Notes under the pieces: generated by a model
Told to the model about the DNA's origin: nothing
Databases searched by the model: none
What the model saw: the letters and a program-made list of their open reading frames with translations, nothing else
Shown: positions 45,546 through 56,398 of the stretch, piece by piece
Layout of the letters: every line of letters begins with the position of its first letter
Position numbering within the stretch: position 1 is the first letter of the stretch
Source of the DNA: Muscardinus avellanarius
Lineage: Eukaryota; Chordata; Mammalia; Rodentia; Gliridae
Direction: 5' to 3'
DNA length: 64,000 bases
Assembly: GCA_963383645.1 (NCBI GenBank)
Contig: OY726563.1
Location: 28,304,821 to 28,368,820 of the forward strand
Translations under genes and position numbers: made by a program

Positions 45546-46466
45546 TGTACCAGTATTAGGAAATGACTTAAAAATATTCAAAAATAGTTTTGGTATTGAT
45601 ATATCAAAAATTGGTTTATCGGACATGAGGTTCAAAAGGTAAAAAGAAAAGCAGTAAGGACCTGGTTACTGCCAGGAACTCAGATAGCTGTTATAATGCA
45701 AAGTACCCTCACTAAAAGTAATTAGCAAGTGGATAGAGGGTTGGGACCTAGGACCTTCACATTCTATAAACAGATTTATTGGGCCAGGAGTGGATTGCAT
45801 GCTAGTAATCCCCGTGCTTGGGAGGCAGAGACAGGAGGCTCTTGCAGGTTCGAAGCCAGCCTTGCTGGCTTAAGAAACCCTTTTTCCAAATAAAAATATA
45901 AAATAGGTCTGGGAGTGTAGCCCAGAGGTAGAAGGATTTCCAGGAACACCAGTACCACCAAAAACAAAAGACAAACAAACAAACAAAAAAACAGATTTAC
46001 AAAATAAATGACATCTAGCAAAAGCTAAGAATTCCCCAAGAGTGTGGGTTGAGGGTACTAACCTTTGTAAAAGGGGAGCAGATACCACGTGGGCCCTGAC
46101 CTTGTGAATCATTTTGGTCCTAACAAAAAAATCTAAAACAAAAGAACTGCCCCTTGAGAAAGTTGGATCTAGTTGGGTCAGAAGATTATTGGTATAAAAT
46201 ACCCTGGGTCCAGAAGCCTCCAGTGACTTCCTTTTGAGCCATCCCTCTATACTATCCCAGGCTAGTTTAGGGCTGTAAACTTTCTTCTATATTTCTGTCT
46301 TTGTAATAATAAACTCATTTAAGTTTTCATAAACTCATTTAAGTTTTCAGGAAGAGTTTGGACTAGTGTTATATCTACTCCTAGTTCAGAACAAGAATCT
46401 GTAGCTACACAAACAGTTTTCAGGAGCCTAAAAGGGTCCCTGGGAACAGTCCCCTAAATCGTAACA
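45546..46466 (+). mobile_element. Solo LTR 3, sense, with SINE inside
   Basis: Runs TGTACCAGTATTAGG to CGTAACA with 4-bp ATTT flanks at 45542-45545 and 46467-46470 (5 bp would be expected from its relatives, so this edge is less certain). A TATAAAAT box near 46194 and AATAAA near 46307 mark the promoter and poly(A) signal. A 20-base unit, ataaactcatttaagttttc, is duplicated in tandem at 46309-46348. A subfamily-A SINE sits at 45779-45988. Without it the LTR is about 720 bases. Confidence 0.8.
45779..45988 (+). mobile_element. Subfamily-A SINE in LTR 3
   Basis: 11-bp target duplication aaacagattta at 45768-45778 and 45989-45999. The ID half ends caggaacaccagtaccacca, followed by an (AAAC)n tail. 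Confidence 0.93.
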
Positions 46467-46581
46467 ATTTATAACTGCAGAGGAGAATAGAATATTAGTA
46501 TCTTTTGTCGAAGCACAAATATTATCAGAATTTTATCAGGAAGAAGTAAAGGTAGAGGTTAGGTGGATACATGTCTGCCAG

Positions 46582-46800
46582 GAATTTTTTTTTTTTTTTT
46601 TTGCAGGTCTGGAGATGGAACCCAGGGGCATTCGACCTGCAAGCTATACCCCCTGCCCTATTTGTTATTCTTTATTTTGAAACAGGGTCTCACTAAATTA
46701 CAGAAGGCCTCACTAAGTAGCTGAGGCGGTGTGAGAACTGTGATCCTCCGGTCTCAGCCTCCTGAAGATTGGGATTACAAGCGTGGGCCACTACACCTGG
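46582..46800 (-). mobile_element. Dimeric B1-ID SINE, subfamily B, antisense
   Basis: A T18 tract, then gcaggtctggagatggaacc, cattcgacctgcaagctata and ccccctgcccta, which are complements of the subfamily-B ID half, then B1 to gggattacaagcgtgggcca. Confidence 0.9.
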
Positions 46801-46834
46801 CACATTATTTCTAATGAAACAAGAATAACTTTTG

Positions 46835-46989
46835 GCCAGGCGTGGTGGCGCACGCTTGTAATCCCAGTGCTTGGCACAGCTGGCTTAAGAGACCCTGTTT
46901 CCAAATAAAAATATAAAATAGGTCTGGGAGCATAGCCCAGAGGTAGAAGGGTTTCCAGGAACCCCAGTACCACCAAAAAAATAAAGAAA
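46835..46989 (+). mobile_element. Subfamily-A SINE with B1 internal deletion
   Basis: The B1 half runs ggcgcacgcttgtaatccca then gtgcttggcacagctggctt, so about 50 bases, including the B-box segment ggttcgaagcc, are missing. A 14-bp target duplication aagaataacttttg flanks it (46821-46834 and 46990-47003), so it is a genuine insertion. Confidence 0.9.
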
Positions 46990-47154
46990 AAGAATAACTT
47001 TTGCAGCCGCATATGCTTGTCAGAGCATTTATATTACATTTCTTCTTTCTTTATATTCTTGTATATATTTTTTCATCAAAGTGAGATAGAAGAAATAAAA
47101 TTTTAGGTATTAAGAAGATGAATTGGGAAGGAAAAATATAGTTTTAAAAATTTG

Positions 47155-47345
47155 GAGCCCGGCGTGGTGGCGCACACTTGTAATCCCGTGCTTGGGAGGC
47201 AGAAACAGGAGGATCACGCAGGTTCGAAGCCAGTCGCGCTGGCGTAAGAGACCCTGTTTCAAAAATATAAAATAGGTCTGGGAGTGTAGCCCGGAGGTAG
47301 AAGGGCTTCCAGGAACCCCAGTACCACCAAAACAAAACAACAAAA
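47155..47345 (+). mobile_element. Dimeric B1-ID SINE, subfamily A
   Basis: agcccggcgtggtggcgcac, ggttcgaagccagtcgcgct, and ID half gggagtgtagcccggaggta with gaagggcttccagg. CpG-rich and young-looking. Confidence 0.92.
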
Positions 47346-47363
47346 ATAAAAACTGGAAAATTC

Positions 47364-47578
47364 AGCCGGACATGATGGCACACAATTGTAATCCCAGCTT
47401 TTGGGAGGCTGAGACTGGAAGATCACGGTTCATGGATAGCCTCAGCTACTTAGTGAGGCCCTTCGCAACTCAGTGAATCTCTGTTTCAAAATAAGGAATA
47501 AAAAATTGGGCAGGGGTTATAGCTCAGAGGTCAAATTCCTCTGGATTCCATCCCCAGGCCCGCAAAAGGAAAAAAAAT
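47364..47578 (+). mobile_element. Dimeric B1-ID SINE, subfamily B
   Basis: Lies just after a subfamily-A copy. agccggacatgatggcacac, ggttcatggatagcctcagc, ggttatagctcagaggtcaa, ending ccccaggcccgc. A tggaaaattca match flanks both sides as target duplication. Confidence 0.9.
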
Positions 47579-47614
47579 TGGAAAATTCATAATTTTTAAC
47601 TCCATCCTATAAGA

Positions 47615-48000
47615 TGTATTTTATTTTAGGCAAAAGTTTCAATGAGCCACACCCTTAATTACAATAACCCCTCTCCCTGCCTGAGATTCCTGAGATGATT
47701 AGTAAACAAAGGGTCCAAGAGGAGGTCAGACACCAGCCACCCACAACCTCTGGCTGCCAGAGGAACCTGAAGATTAAGGGAAATCCAGACCTCTAAATCC
47801 AGACCTCTAAAGTGGGACCCCACCCATTCCCTCATGGGGGGTTCTATAAAAGAACTGAAAAATCCACAAAGACTCTCCTGCCCAGATACTCTCCCCCTCT
47901 TAAAATGGTTTGCCTTCCCCCTTGTATTCCTCAAACTTTCCTAAATAAAATCTCTGTCTTTTTTCTCTAACCAGAATATGCTGTAGTTTTTTTTGCCACA
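47615..48000 (+). mobile_element. Solo LTR, about 386 bp
   Basis: TATAAAA at 47845 and AATAAA at 47944, about 100 bases apart, give a promoter, R and U5 order. Proposed ends are TGTATTTT and TTGCCACA, with flanks taaga (47610-47614) and taagc (48001-48005), one mismatch. A 16-base block, aaatccagacctctaa, is repeated near 47781 and 47797. It is a different family from the other LTRs here. Confidence 0.55.
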
Positions 48001-48005
48001 TAAGC

Positions 48006-48510
48006 AAGTCAAGGATCCTAAGGGATTGTCATGTTTTCCCATGACAAATGGATGAAAAAAAATAGGAAAGATGTATCTTTGCATCTTTATGGAAAATTAA
48101 TATATAAAATCTCATTCTCTGTATTTATGTGATACAAAAGTCACCCTATCTTCCCAGAAACATATATTGCTTTCAGTTAAATTAACTTCATATTTTCTCT
48201 GGGAGACTCTTATTTCAGTAAATAAACTATGTAGGTTTTCCTCTTCTTAAAATATTTATATTTAAATTTTCATTTCTAGTACTTCAGTTTTTTGAAAAAA
48301 CTTCTTTATGTTTAAAATGGACCCCAATATATTCCAAAATTAGTTAAGAGTCCTTTCATTTTGAAAGAAAAAAACACAAAATGAATTAAACATCTTGTTA
48401 AAAAACAAAGTATTTTCATTATTTTATACATTAAAAGAATCTAGCTATACTAGATACTTATTATTGTTTGAAGAATTATTCCAAAATGTCATGAATAAAA
48501 GCAACAAAAT
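48006..48510. other. Unique AT-rich DNA
   Basis: No named repeat or gene. Confidence 0.35.
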
Positions 48511-48512
48511 TT

Positions 48513-48612
48513 AAGGACTAGGCATGTAGCTCAGTTGTTGTGCATTGGCATAGCATATCCAAGGCTCTTAGACTGATGCCCAGCATCACAAATAAAAAAC
48601 AAAAAAAAGAAA
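48513..48612 (+). mobile_element. ID SINE, monomeric, old
   Basis: actaggcatgtagctcagtt then catagcatatccaaggctct and gatgcccagcatcac before an A-rich tail. Confidence 0.75.
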
Positions 48613-48811
48613 AAAATTCTAATCAGACAGTTTCTGTGGGCTGGGAATATAGTAGGAGCTTAGGTAATTGTAGGTCAAAGTCTGAAGAAAAGTTGAAACC
48701 TGGGAGAAGGCACTGTCCTTTAACTTAATTTAATTCCCGGGAATCCTATTCTACAAGAGAGTTTAAGATTCAACTTTTGAAATAAACTCAAAGGTGCTTC
48801 TAATGTAATCC

Positions 48812-50055
48812 ATCCATCTCTTGATGGAGAGAGACCTAGGTTGGTTCCATATTTTGGCTACTGTGAATTGTGCTGCTATAAACATGGGTATGCATGTGTT
48901 ACTGTAGTTCTCTGATTTCAAGCCCTTTGGAAAGATACCCAGAAATGCTATAGCCAGATCATATAGATTTGGCTGGATCCATTCCCACTTTTCTAAGGAA
49001 TATCCACACTAATCTTAGAGGCCGAACTAGTTTACACTCCCACCAGCAGTGTAAAACAGTTCCTCTTTTCCCACATCCTCACCAACATTTGTTATTTGAT
49101 TTCTTTATGCTTGCCACTCTAATTGGGGCTACGTGAATCTCAGCATAGTTTTGATTTGCATCTCCCTGATGGCTAATGATGTTGAACATTTTTCATATAT
49201 CTGTTGGCCATTTTGATCTCTTTTTTGTAAAATTAATTCAGTTATTTTAATTTAATTATTTAATTTAACTATTTAATTCAGTTGCCCATTTTTAAATTGG
49301 GTTATTTTTTTTCTAGTGTAGAGTCTTTTTTTTTTTTTTTTTTTTTTGGTGGTCCTGGGAATGGAACCCAGGGGCCTTCTACCTCCGGGCTATACCCCCA
49401 GACTTATTTTATATTTTATTTGGAAACAGGGTTTCTTAAACCAGCTGAGGCTGGCTTCGAACCTGTGCGATCCTCCAGTCTCAGCTTCCCAAGCGCTGGG
49501 ATTACAAGTGTGCGCCACCACACCCGGCTCTAGTGTAGAGTCTTTTGAACTCTTTGTATATTCTGGATATTATCCCTCTATCAGAATTGTGGCTGGTAAA
49601 GATCTTCTCCCATGGGTTACAAAATTATGGGAAATACACACAATGGAATTCTACTCAGCAATAAAGAAGAACAAAATTATGTCATTCGTAAGAAGATGAA
49701 AAGATCTGGAGAACAGTATGTTAAGTGAGATTAGCTAAGCACAGAAAGGGAAGAGACATAGGTTTCCTCTAATATGCCCAAACTAGGGAATATTAGGTAC
49801 TCCAGTTAATGGAGGGGAAACTTCAGTAAATCCAGGAAGGAAAGGTAGGGGGGGGAAGAAGACTGAGGTTTATTAATGGAAAAGCTACATGCAACTATGT
49901 GTATATATGTAAATATAACATTGTTAACCTGGACATTCAGTATTGGGTGGGAGCATAAAGAGGAACCTGGGGGAAAGGGGACCAAGTACCATGTAAATAT
50001 ATATGCCATATTATGATGTGAGTCTATAGTGCACCAATAAAATAAATTAAAAAGA
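48812..50055 (+). mobile_element. 5'-inverted L1 with a SINE inside
   Basis: 48812-49620 is antisense ORF2 (gatgttgaacatttttcata, tactgtgaattgtgctgcta). From about 49622 it continues in sense with tgggaaatacacacaatgga, actcagcaataaagaagaac, then the 3' UTR ending gtctatagtgcaccaataaa at about 50045. This is a twin-priming type of product. A subfamily-A SINE splits the inverted arm at 49330-49529. Confidence 0.82.
49330..49529 (-). mobile_element. Subfamily-A SINE, antisense, 17-bp target duplication
   Basis: ctagtgtagagtctttt occurs at 49313-49329 and 49530-49546. T tract, ID half ggaatggaacccaggggcct and tctacctccgggctataccc, then B1 to ttacaagtgtgcgccaccac. Confidence 0.95.
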
Positions 50056-50370
50056 AGGTTCTCTTTATGCTTTTGGTCCAAGGACTACACTTGGAAGTGC
50101 AAGGGCTAAAGGCACCATGAAAAGAGTAAGACAGCATCTAGATTTATAAGGATAACATAATCTGCTAAATGTCAACTGTCAGTTTTTACAATATCCTATT
50201 CCAGACTCCCCAGAGCAGTGTCTAGAAGTTTCCATCTGTCTTTCTGATTTATCTTTTTCTTTGAGTTATTTTCTACTGCAGTCATCTTTGATTCCAGGAA
50301 CAATATGTCTGATGAGTATATATCTTATGATGAGTCAAAACAACTGTCCAGGCATCAGCAACTGCATTAT
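50056..50370. other. Unique DNA
   Basis: No named repeat or gene. Confidence 0.35.
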
Positions 50371-50645
50371 TAATGTAAATAAGATTCCACATGTCCAATC
50401 CTGAGACAATGATCACCCAGACCACAGTTCAACCAAGACTGTTTAACTTCTTGATCTCCTTTCTTAAATAGTTTGGGAGATTTTGTTAACCAAATACAGG
50501 GCTTAGGATACTAGTACCCCTTTGCCTTTCTAGTACAGTTGTACTGAATAAATTCCTTTCCTATTTCACCATTACATTTTTCATTCAGTTTTTGGGAACA
50601 ATGACTAAACTAGTCTGTTGGGAATCCCTGCCATCAGAGACACCT
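50371..50645 (+). mobile_element. Possible old LTR 3' part
   Basis: ccaatcctgagacaatgatc followed by ctagtacagttgtactgaataaattcctttcc and a CT-rich stretch looks like an LTR R-U5 region, with the aataaa at about 50547. No target duplication found. Confidence 0.3.
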
Positions 50646-53311
50646 CTAACCTAAGACTCTGGTAAAAAAACATTATTTTAATTTTGATGGTGAGTTTATG
50701 GGTATAAACGCATATAACAAAAGTTAAACTATCTTTACAATTATGATTTTTGTATTAATTGTATTAATGAAATATTTGAATAAAATTAATTTATAAAAAT
50801 AGTTTGCCTCTAATGTACTTAAAACAAACAGGCCATAAATTAGCATCTGAATATTACTTCAGGCAATAAGCAAAAAGGGACATGCACTATTTTAACAAGT
50901 TACAGCATAATAAGATAAGACAAATATTGCAAAGTAATGAGCTATAGCCTAGTTATTTGAAATGTTTAAAAATCTATGAACAATTGCATCAAAATATCTG
51001 CTTTGAGTATGTTTATTCTGAGGGAAGTTGGAGGTTTGGGGTACAGATTGAGTTATATAAATAATACATGAAGTTAATTAAGCAACTTGCTTAATAATAT
51101 TTCTTGTATATTTCATAAGCACATCATGTCCTAATTATTTGCAGGAAATAACGGGTCACATTTGTCTGGGGAGTAAACAGGAAATGATTCATGCAACCAT
51201 TGTGGAATGAACTAAACATTCCATAAAAATTCTTTTGCCCATTCTGAAAGCAATATTTTGAATCATGGGGGTCAGAAACAGCTATAAAATGTTTTCTACA
51301 ATTTCTTCTGATATTGTATGTTGTGTTGTACATTCATGAAGCATAAAGTTTTGTATAGTAATCAGAAAGGTATCTGCCTCTGTAAAATCACATATCCACA
51401 CAGGCAGAACAAATAGTTTGAAAACTGAAAAGTACAATTGGAATAGTCAGGCCCAGAGGATTTTAGAGCTATAAAACATATGACCCCTAGGATAAATGTG
51501 AAAGTTTATGTGTTTGTCATTAAAAACACAGTCCTCAAAGCAATACTAATATGGCACCAAGAAACACTGATGTGAAAGCTCTTCCTTACTCACTTATTTT
51601 TTTCTCAGAAATAAGATGATAAAATAAATGTATTTTAAACTGGGCCATTTAACTAGTTTCAGACAATGTTTGAAGCAGCAAAAACTGATTTTTTATTAGT
51701 AAATGTGGTAGAATGGAATAGGAAGAAACAGGTGAAAATCAGAAGGAAATTATATTTCTTCTGGCATTTTCCCTTTCCTAAGATAATTTTTCGCTTTTAT
51801 TGTCTCCTGAACCAACACGTTATGAATTTATTGTAAATCATACACCAGGAGATCTTTCTTCTTAATCCTTAAGATAATACATAATATAACAGAAGTTATT
51901 TTAAAACAATGAGTAAATATTAAATAATAAAGTTATTATGCTCTAATAATAATTGAAAACAAATGGAATCAGGTGTATTTTAGTTAGTAAAATGCCACTG
52001 CTTTTAATATACTAACATTTTATCAGTGTGAACTATTTCCTTATCCTTCCGAAAGTGCATTTACAAAGCTACTCAGAATAATTGCAATCACTGGGATGTT
52101 TTACCTTTGAGCAAAATTTATGACAAGTAGGAATGCAATATGTAATAATAAAAGGCATTCTAGTGCATTACTACAAGCTAAATTGCAATGTCCTCCCTTC
52201 AGAATTACAAACTTTCCCTCAAGCAGTGAATCATCCTTTCTTCCGCTGGCATTTATTGTCAAAACCTAACCAGACTGAATTTGTCTGTGGATTGCGATAT
52301 AACATAACCTCAAATAATCTTTCCAAATGTTATAACTTGAAAAATAGCTTCACATTCATGGGCCTAGGCTTAACATGAATTAGAATAGTAGTTGGAGTAA
52401 TTTCTTTTTAACATTTTTCTATTAAATGAAATATTTTCTTTTATAACATCTATTATAGCCAAAAGGCATCTTTTCAAGAACTGAATGCATTTTAACAAGT
52501 CCTTTTATTTGACCTCCTATTATACCTATCCCCCCCCCAAAAAAAAGTTAAATGCTGCTTTTCTTCTGAATGAAGTCTAATTTACATGTAAGTTGTATCA
52601 CCTAATATGTTTTTTTTTTCTTTTAAAAGAAGATGTCTTAAATGTATGTAGGTTTATTCTTTTGGGAGGAATAATTTTTCTTTCATTCTTTATATATAAT
52701 CACAAATTAACCTTAAGTGGAGTTTTGTACATGCAAACAGAAAATGTGTCCTTCTAAAGTTAGAAGAAAGAACAATTTAAACAGCTATTTCAATCGTGAA
52801 TGCTTATCATACCTTTTTAAAACAAGTGCTGAGGATCAGAAGCATAAAAACAAAATTTGAATACTCAAAAATAATGTTATTACTCCAATATTCCCACTTC
52901 TTCAGAAAATGTATTCAGATAGTCCTGGGCAATTTACAAGATATAATAGTTGTGAAATATCTATCTAAGTTGATTTAAAGACTTTCTTATTCTCCTACTA
53001 CCCATTGCCTATAATTTCTAGTTTTATCCGATTTGCTTTCAGTGGTGACAAAACTATTTTGATAACAACAGACTCCTACATTTTGTATTTATTTTAAAGT
53101 CATACCTATAAAAAACTTATAAAACTCTGCCTACTATGTGTCTTTGTTGACTGTTCCACCATATATTCTTATAAAACCGGTGATAATATATGCTAAATAT
53201 TTATTTAGTATCTAATATTATTCATAGCAACCTAATATTAACAAAACTGAATGCATATAATTTATCATATTCCTTACTTTCATACTGTCTTGAACTGTTA
53301 TTTAAGTTCTT
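50646..53311. other. Longest repeat-poor stretch of the window
   Basis: About 2.7 kb in which I recognise no transposon. Composition is a little less AT-extreme at 51120-51400 and 52000-52380. The 69-, 81- and 60-codon frames are not recognised. It could hold conserved non-coding DNA, but the sequence alone cannot show that. Confidence 0.45.
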
Positions 53312-53397
53312 TCTTTTTGCAGTGCTGTGGATTGAAAAAAGGACCTCTCACATGCTAAGCACATATTCTACCATTGATCTATACCCTTAGTCCTGTT
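53312..53397 (-). mobile_element. ID SINE, antisense
   Basis: cagtgctgtggattgaaaaa then cacatgctaagcacatattc and taccattgatctataccctt is the reverse complement of an ID element. Confidence 0.7.
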
Positions 53398-53689
53398 GTT
53401 TAGATTCTTAAATTGTAATTTCATTTCCTTATGCTTTTCTTTCTTATAAAGAAAGTTCATGAATTTCTTCAGAGTATAAAAACTTTTGTATTGTCTTCTC
53501 TATTTTATCCAAATGTGACTAATAAACTATTTATATTCCATGGATTTTATACCTCAGTAGAAGAGTGGATAAAGGCATACCAATTAACTATACAACTACT
53601 ATTTAATTACAATAGTGATATATGCTATGGAGCAAAAAATGTAGTACAGATATTTTTTTCAGTCAATATATCTTTATTTTATTCGTACT

Positions 53690-54085
53690 ATTTGCCTGGC
53701 ATTATCCTAGGTGCTAGAGACGTAGCTATAAACAACAACCAAAACAATAAAACAAATGAAGCAAAAAAAGAAAAACCTTTACCTCATGGAGCTGCCATTT
53801 TAGTAAAAAAAAAAGCCTTATAATAATTACTGAACAAATAAATAATATCCTTTAAAGATATGATAGTGGTGGTATAAAGAACATTAGAGTGAAAGAGAAT
53901 GACTAGATAAAGAAAAGAAATGGAGGTGGATCTTTTGGATGAGGTGTTTAGAAAAGGGCTCTCTTAGAAGGTGACATTTGTGTAGACATCCAAGTAAGAA
54001 AGAGGAGTAACACACTTAGACTGGGAAAGAACATCCCAGATGGAGGAAACAGCAATATTCTACATAGCAACAAGCACATTTTCTT
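53690..54085 (-). mobile_element. L2 LINE 3' part, antisense
   Basis: tgcctggcattatcctaggt, gctagagacgtagctataaa, ctcatggagctgccatttta, aggtgacatttgtgtagaca and gaacatcccagatggaggaa are the antisense L2 blocks in order. It is the longest L2 remnant here. Confidence 0.7.
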
Positions 54086-54659
54086 ATGCATATTGGGAAA
54101 GAAATAAGCTTTATTGCAAAGCAGATGTGCATTTCTTTAGGAGAATGAATATACAAAATATTCCCGGGAAATGAATGAATAAATTCAAGAGCTTCTTCAA
54201 AATAAAGTTATGCAACTATATTGAGAAATTGAATTCTCAAATGACTAAAGGATCCTTAAAGAAAATGCTGTAATATTTAGTGTCCAAGTAAATCTGATAT
54301 TAATTTCTTCTGTATAATTGTATATATCATAAATTTCATTTCATTCATCAATCTAGCTCTGAAAACAGAATATTAAGGAGTCTTTGAAAAATATTCTTAT
54401 ATTGATTTCATATATTAAAAATGGTATGTATTAAACCAGTTATTTCCCCTCTTGAATTCTCAATTTATTATAAAAAAGTAAATATTAATTTCTCTTGTTT
54501 TATCAGGTAGCTATGAAGGTTAAATGATGCAATAAATGTGCAGGAAAAGTAATATACAAATACATGTTAGTTTTATTTGAAACAAAATGGCACTTCATAA
54601 CATTTAGAAATAATTTCACAAACAGCAATGCTATTTATTAAATATCTACAAGACTACTC

Positions 54660-54815
54660 TTTGAACTGTGAATATAGCAACACACTAAGTGGACAAAATA
54701 CTTGCCCTTATGGGGCATACTATTTGATCAAATAAGAAATACGTAAATAGTAATAGTAATGTGTTAAAGAGTGACAAATGTTTTAAGGAAAACCAAAAGA
54801 GAGAAAGAGGACTCA
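54660..54815 (-). mobile_element. L2 LINE fragment, antisense
   Basis: gacaaaatacttgcccttat then ggggcatactatttgatcaa and gtaatgtgttaaagagtgac match the same L2 region as 53750-53880. Confidence 0.55.
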
Positions 54816-54894
54816 AATGTGTTTTGATAGAAGTGAGATTTTCAATTTTAAATAGAATATATCTGATAAGAATATAATACCTAAAATATAAAAG

Positions 54895-55030
54895 AAAATA
54901 AAGCAACTAAATGCAAGAGAACAAATAACTCAATTGAAAAATGAGCAAAGGACTAACGACTAAAGAAGATACATGACTGTCCAACAGGTGTATGAAAATA
55001 TGCTCAGGATCACTAATGTCCTAAAACCCA
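54895..55030 (+). mobile_element. Ancient L1 ORF2 3' scrap
   Basis: aaataactcaattgaaaaat gagcaaaggactaacgacta then atgaaaatatgctcaggatc follow the L1 ORF2 end in sense. Confidence 0.55.
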
Positions 55031-55194
55031 TCTTAGATAACAAATACAAAGAATTCGTATAGGAAATTTAAATTTAAGAAGTGTAATTTTAGTCACATAG
55101 GATTGGGTATCAGAGTAATTGTTAACCTGTCAGTGAGGTCCATTTTTTTAGGTATATTCAGATAGTATCTAATAATCTTCAGATGTTCTAGGTT

Positions 55195-55403
55195 TGTGTG
55201 TGTGATACTGGTGATAGAATCCAGGGGGCTTTCTACCTCTGTCCTACACTTCCATACCTATTCTATATTTTATTTGGAAACAGGGTCTCACTAGGTTGCT
55301 GAGAGCCTCACTAAGTAGCAAAAGCTGACTTCAAACATGCGTAATCCTTCTGTCTCAGCCTCCCAAGTACTGGGATTGCAAGCGTGTGCCACCATGTCCG
55401 GCT
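55195..55403 (-). mobile_element. Dimeric B1-ID SINE, subfamily A, antisense
   Basis: actggtgatagaatccaggg, ggctttctacctctgtccta, linker ttatttggaaacagggtctc and B1 end gggattgcaagcgtgtgcca. Confidence 0.88.
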
Positions 55404-55599
55404 TCTTAGGTTCTGTAAATTCTTTTTAAATGTTTACTAAGTAAAAGATCTTATGTGTGGTGTTTTTCTTAGTCCTTTCCTTAATAGATGACTTTAGCAA
55501 TCAATATCTTATGATTTTATGTGTGGCTTTTCTTTAGAATTTGGAAAGTCAGGTGAAGGGCAAAGGTCAACCTGCCAAGAACAAGTTAAACCATTAGGC

Positions 55600-56398
55600 G
55601 ATTAGGTGATTAAAAAAAATCAACAAATCAATACACATTATTTACCACATAAATATAACTGAGAACAAAAACCACATGATCATATCAATAGATGCTAAAA
55701 AAGCATTTGAAAAAACCATACCTATTCAAGTTAAAAACACTGCAGAAAACTGGAATAGAAGGAACACGTATTTCAATATCATTAAGGCAATATACAATTA
55801 ACCCAAAGCCAACATCATATTCAATTGGGAAAAATTGCAAGAATTCTCTCTAAAATCAGAAACAAGACAAGGATACCCATTATCACCTCTCCTTTCCAAT
55901 ATATTCCTCAAGACTCTTGCCAGAGCAATAAGACAAGAGAAGGAAATGAAAGGAATTCAAATGGGAAGGGAAGAATTAAAACTATCCTTGTTTGCAGATG
56001 ACATGATCCATTATCTACAAGACCCAAAGAACTCACCCAAAAGAATACTGGAACTGATTTGTCAATTCAGCAAAGTTGCAAAATACAAAATCAATCTAAA
56101 GAAATCAGTTGCTTTTCTATATGCCAACAATGTATCAACAATGAAAGAAATAAAGAAAACAATTCCATTCACTATAACCTCAAAACCAATACAATACCTA
56201 GGACTAAACCTAACCAAAGATATAAAAGACCTCTACAGTGAATACTATAAATTTTTTTTTAAAAATTGAAGAAAACCTTGGAAGATGGAAAGATCTCCCT
56301 TGCTCATGAATAGGCAAAATAAATATCATCAAAATGTCCATTCTGCCAAAAGTGATCTATAGATTCAGTGCAATTCCTATCAAAAAACCAAATACAGT
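55600..56398 (+). mobile_element. L1 ORF2 reverse transcriptase segment
   Basis: Sense L1 including the active-site region. It ends abruptly at caattcctatcaaaaaacca and is followed at once by an antisense L1 3' UTR, so the 3' half is not in its normal place. Confidence 0.8.
55835..56269 (+). pseudogene. L1 ORF2p reverse transcriptase fragment
   Basis: An open 144-residue frame in the L1 reverse transcriptase domain. It has [18 protein letters not shown] at about residues 7-24 and the catalytic LSLFADDM motif near residue 50, where the two aspartates are intact, then the [17 protein letters not shown] block near 120. The full protein is over 1,200 residues, so only a piece of the palm remains and it is inactive. 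The open frame is a remnant of an L1 copy. Confidence 0.85.

Noticed and set aside
41607..46466. Large inverted repeat as a terminal-inverted-repeat DNA transposon or a foldback provirus
   Set aside because: Each arm is a complete LTR with its own flanking duplication, so two opposed solo LTR insertions explain it.
55835..56269. 144-codon frame with an intact FADD motif as an active reverse transcriptase
   Set aside because: It is a fragment of L1 ORF2 with broken surroundings and rearranged 3' sequence.
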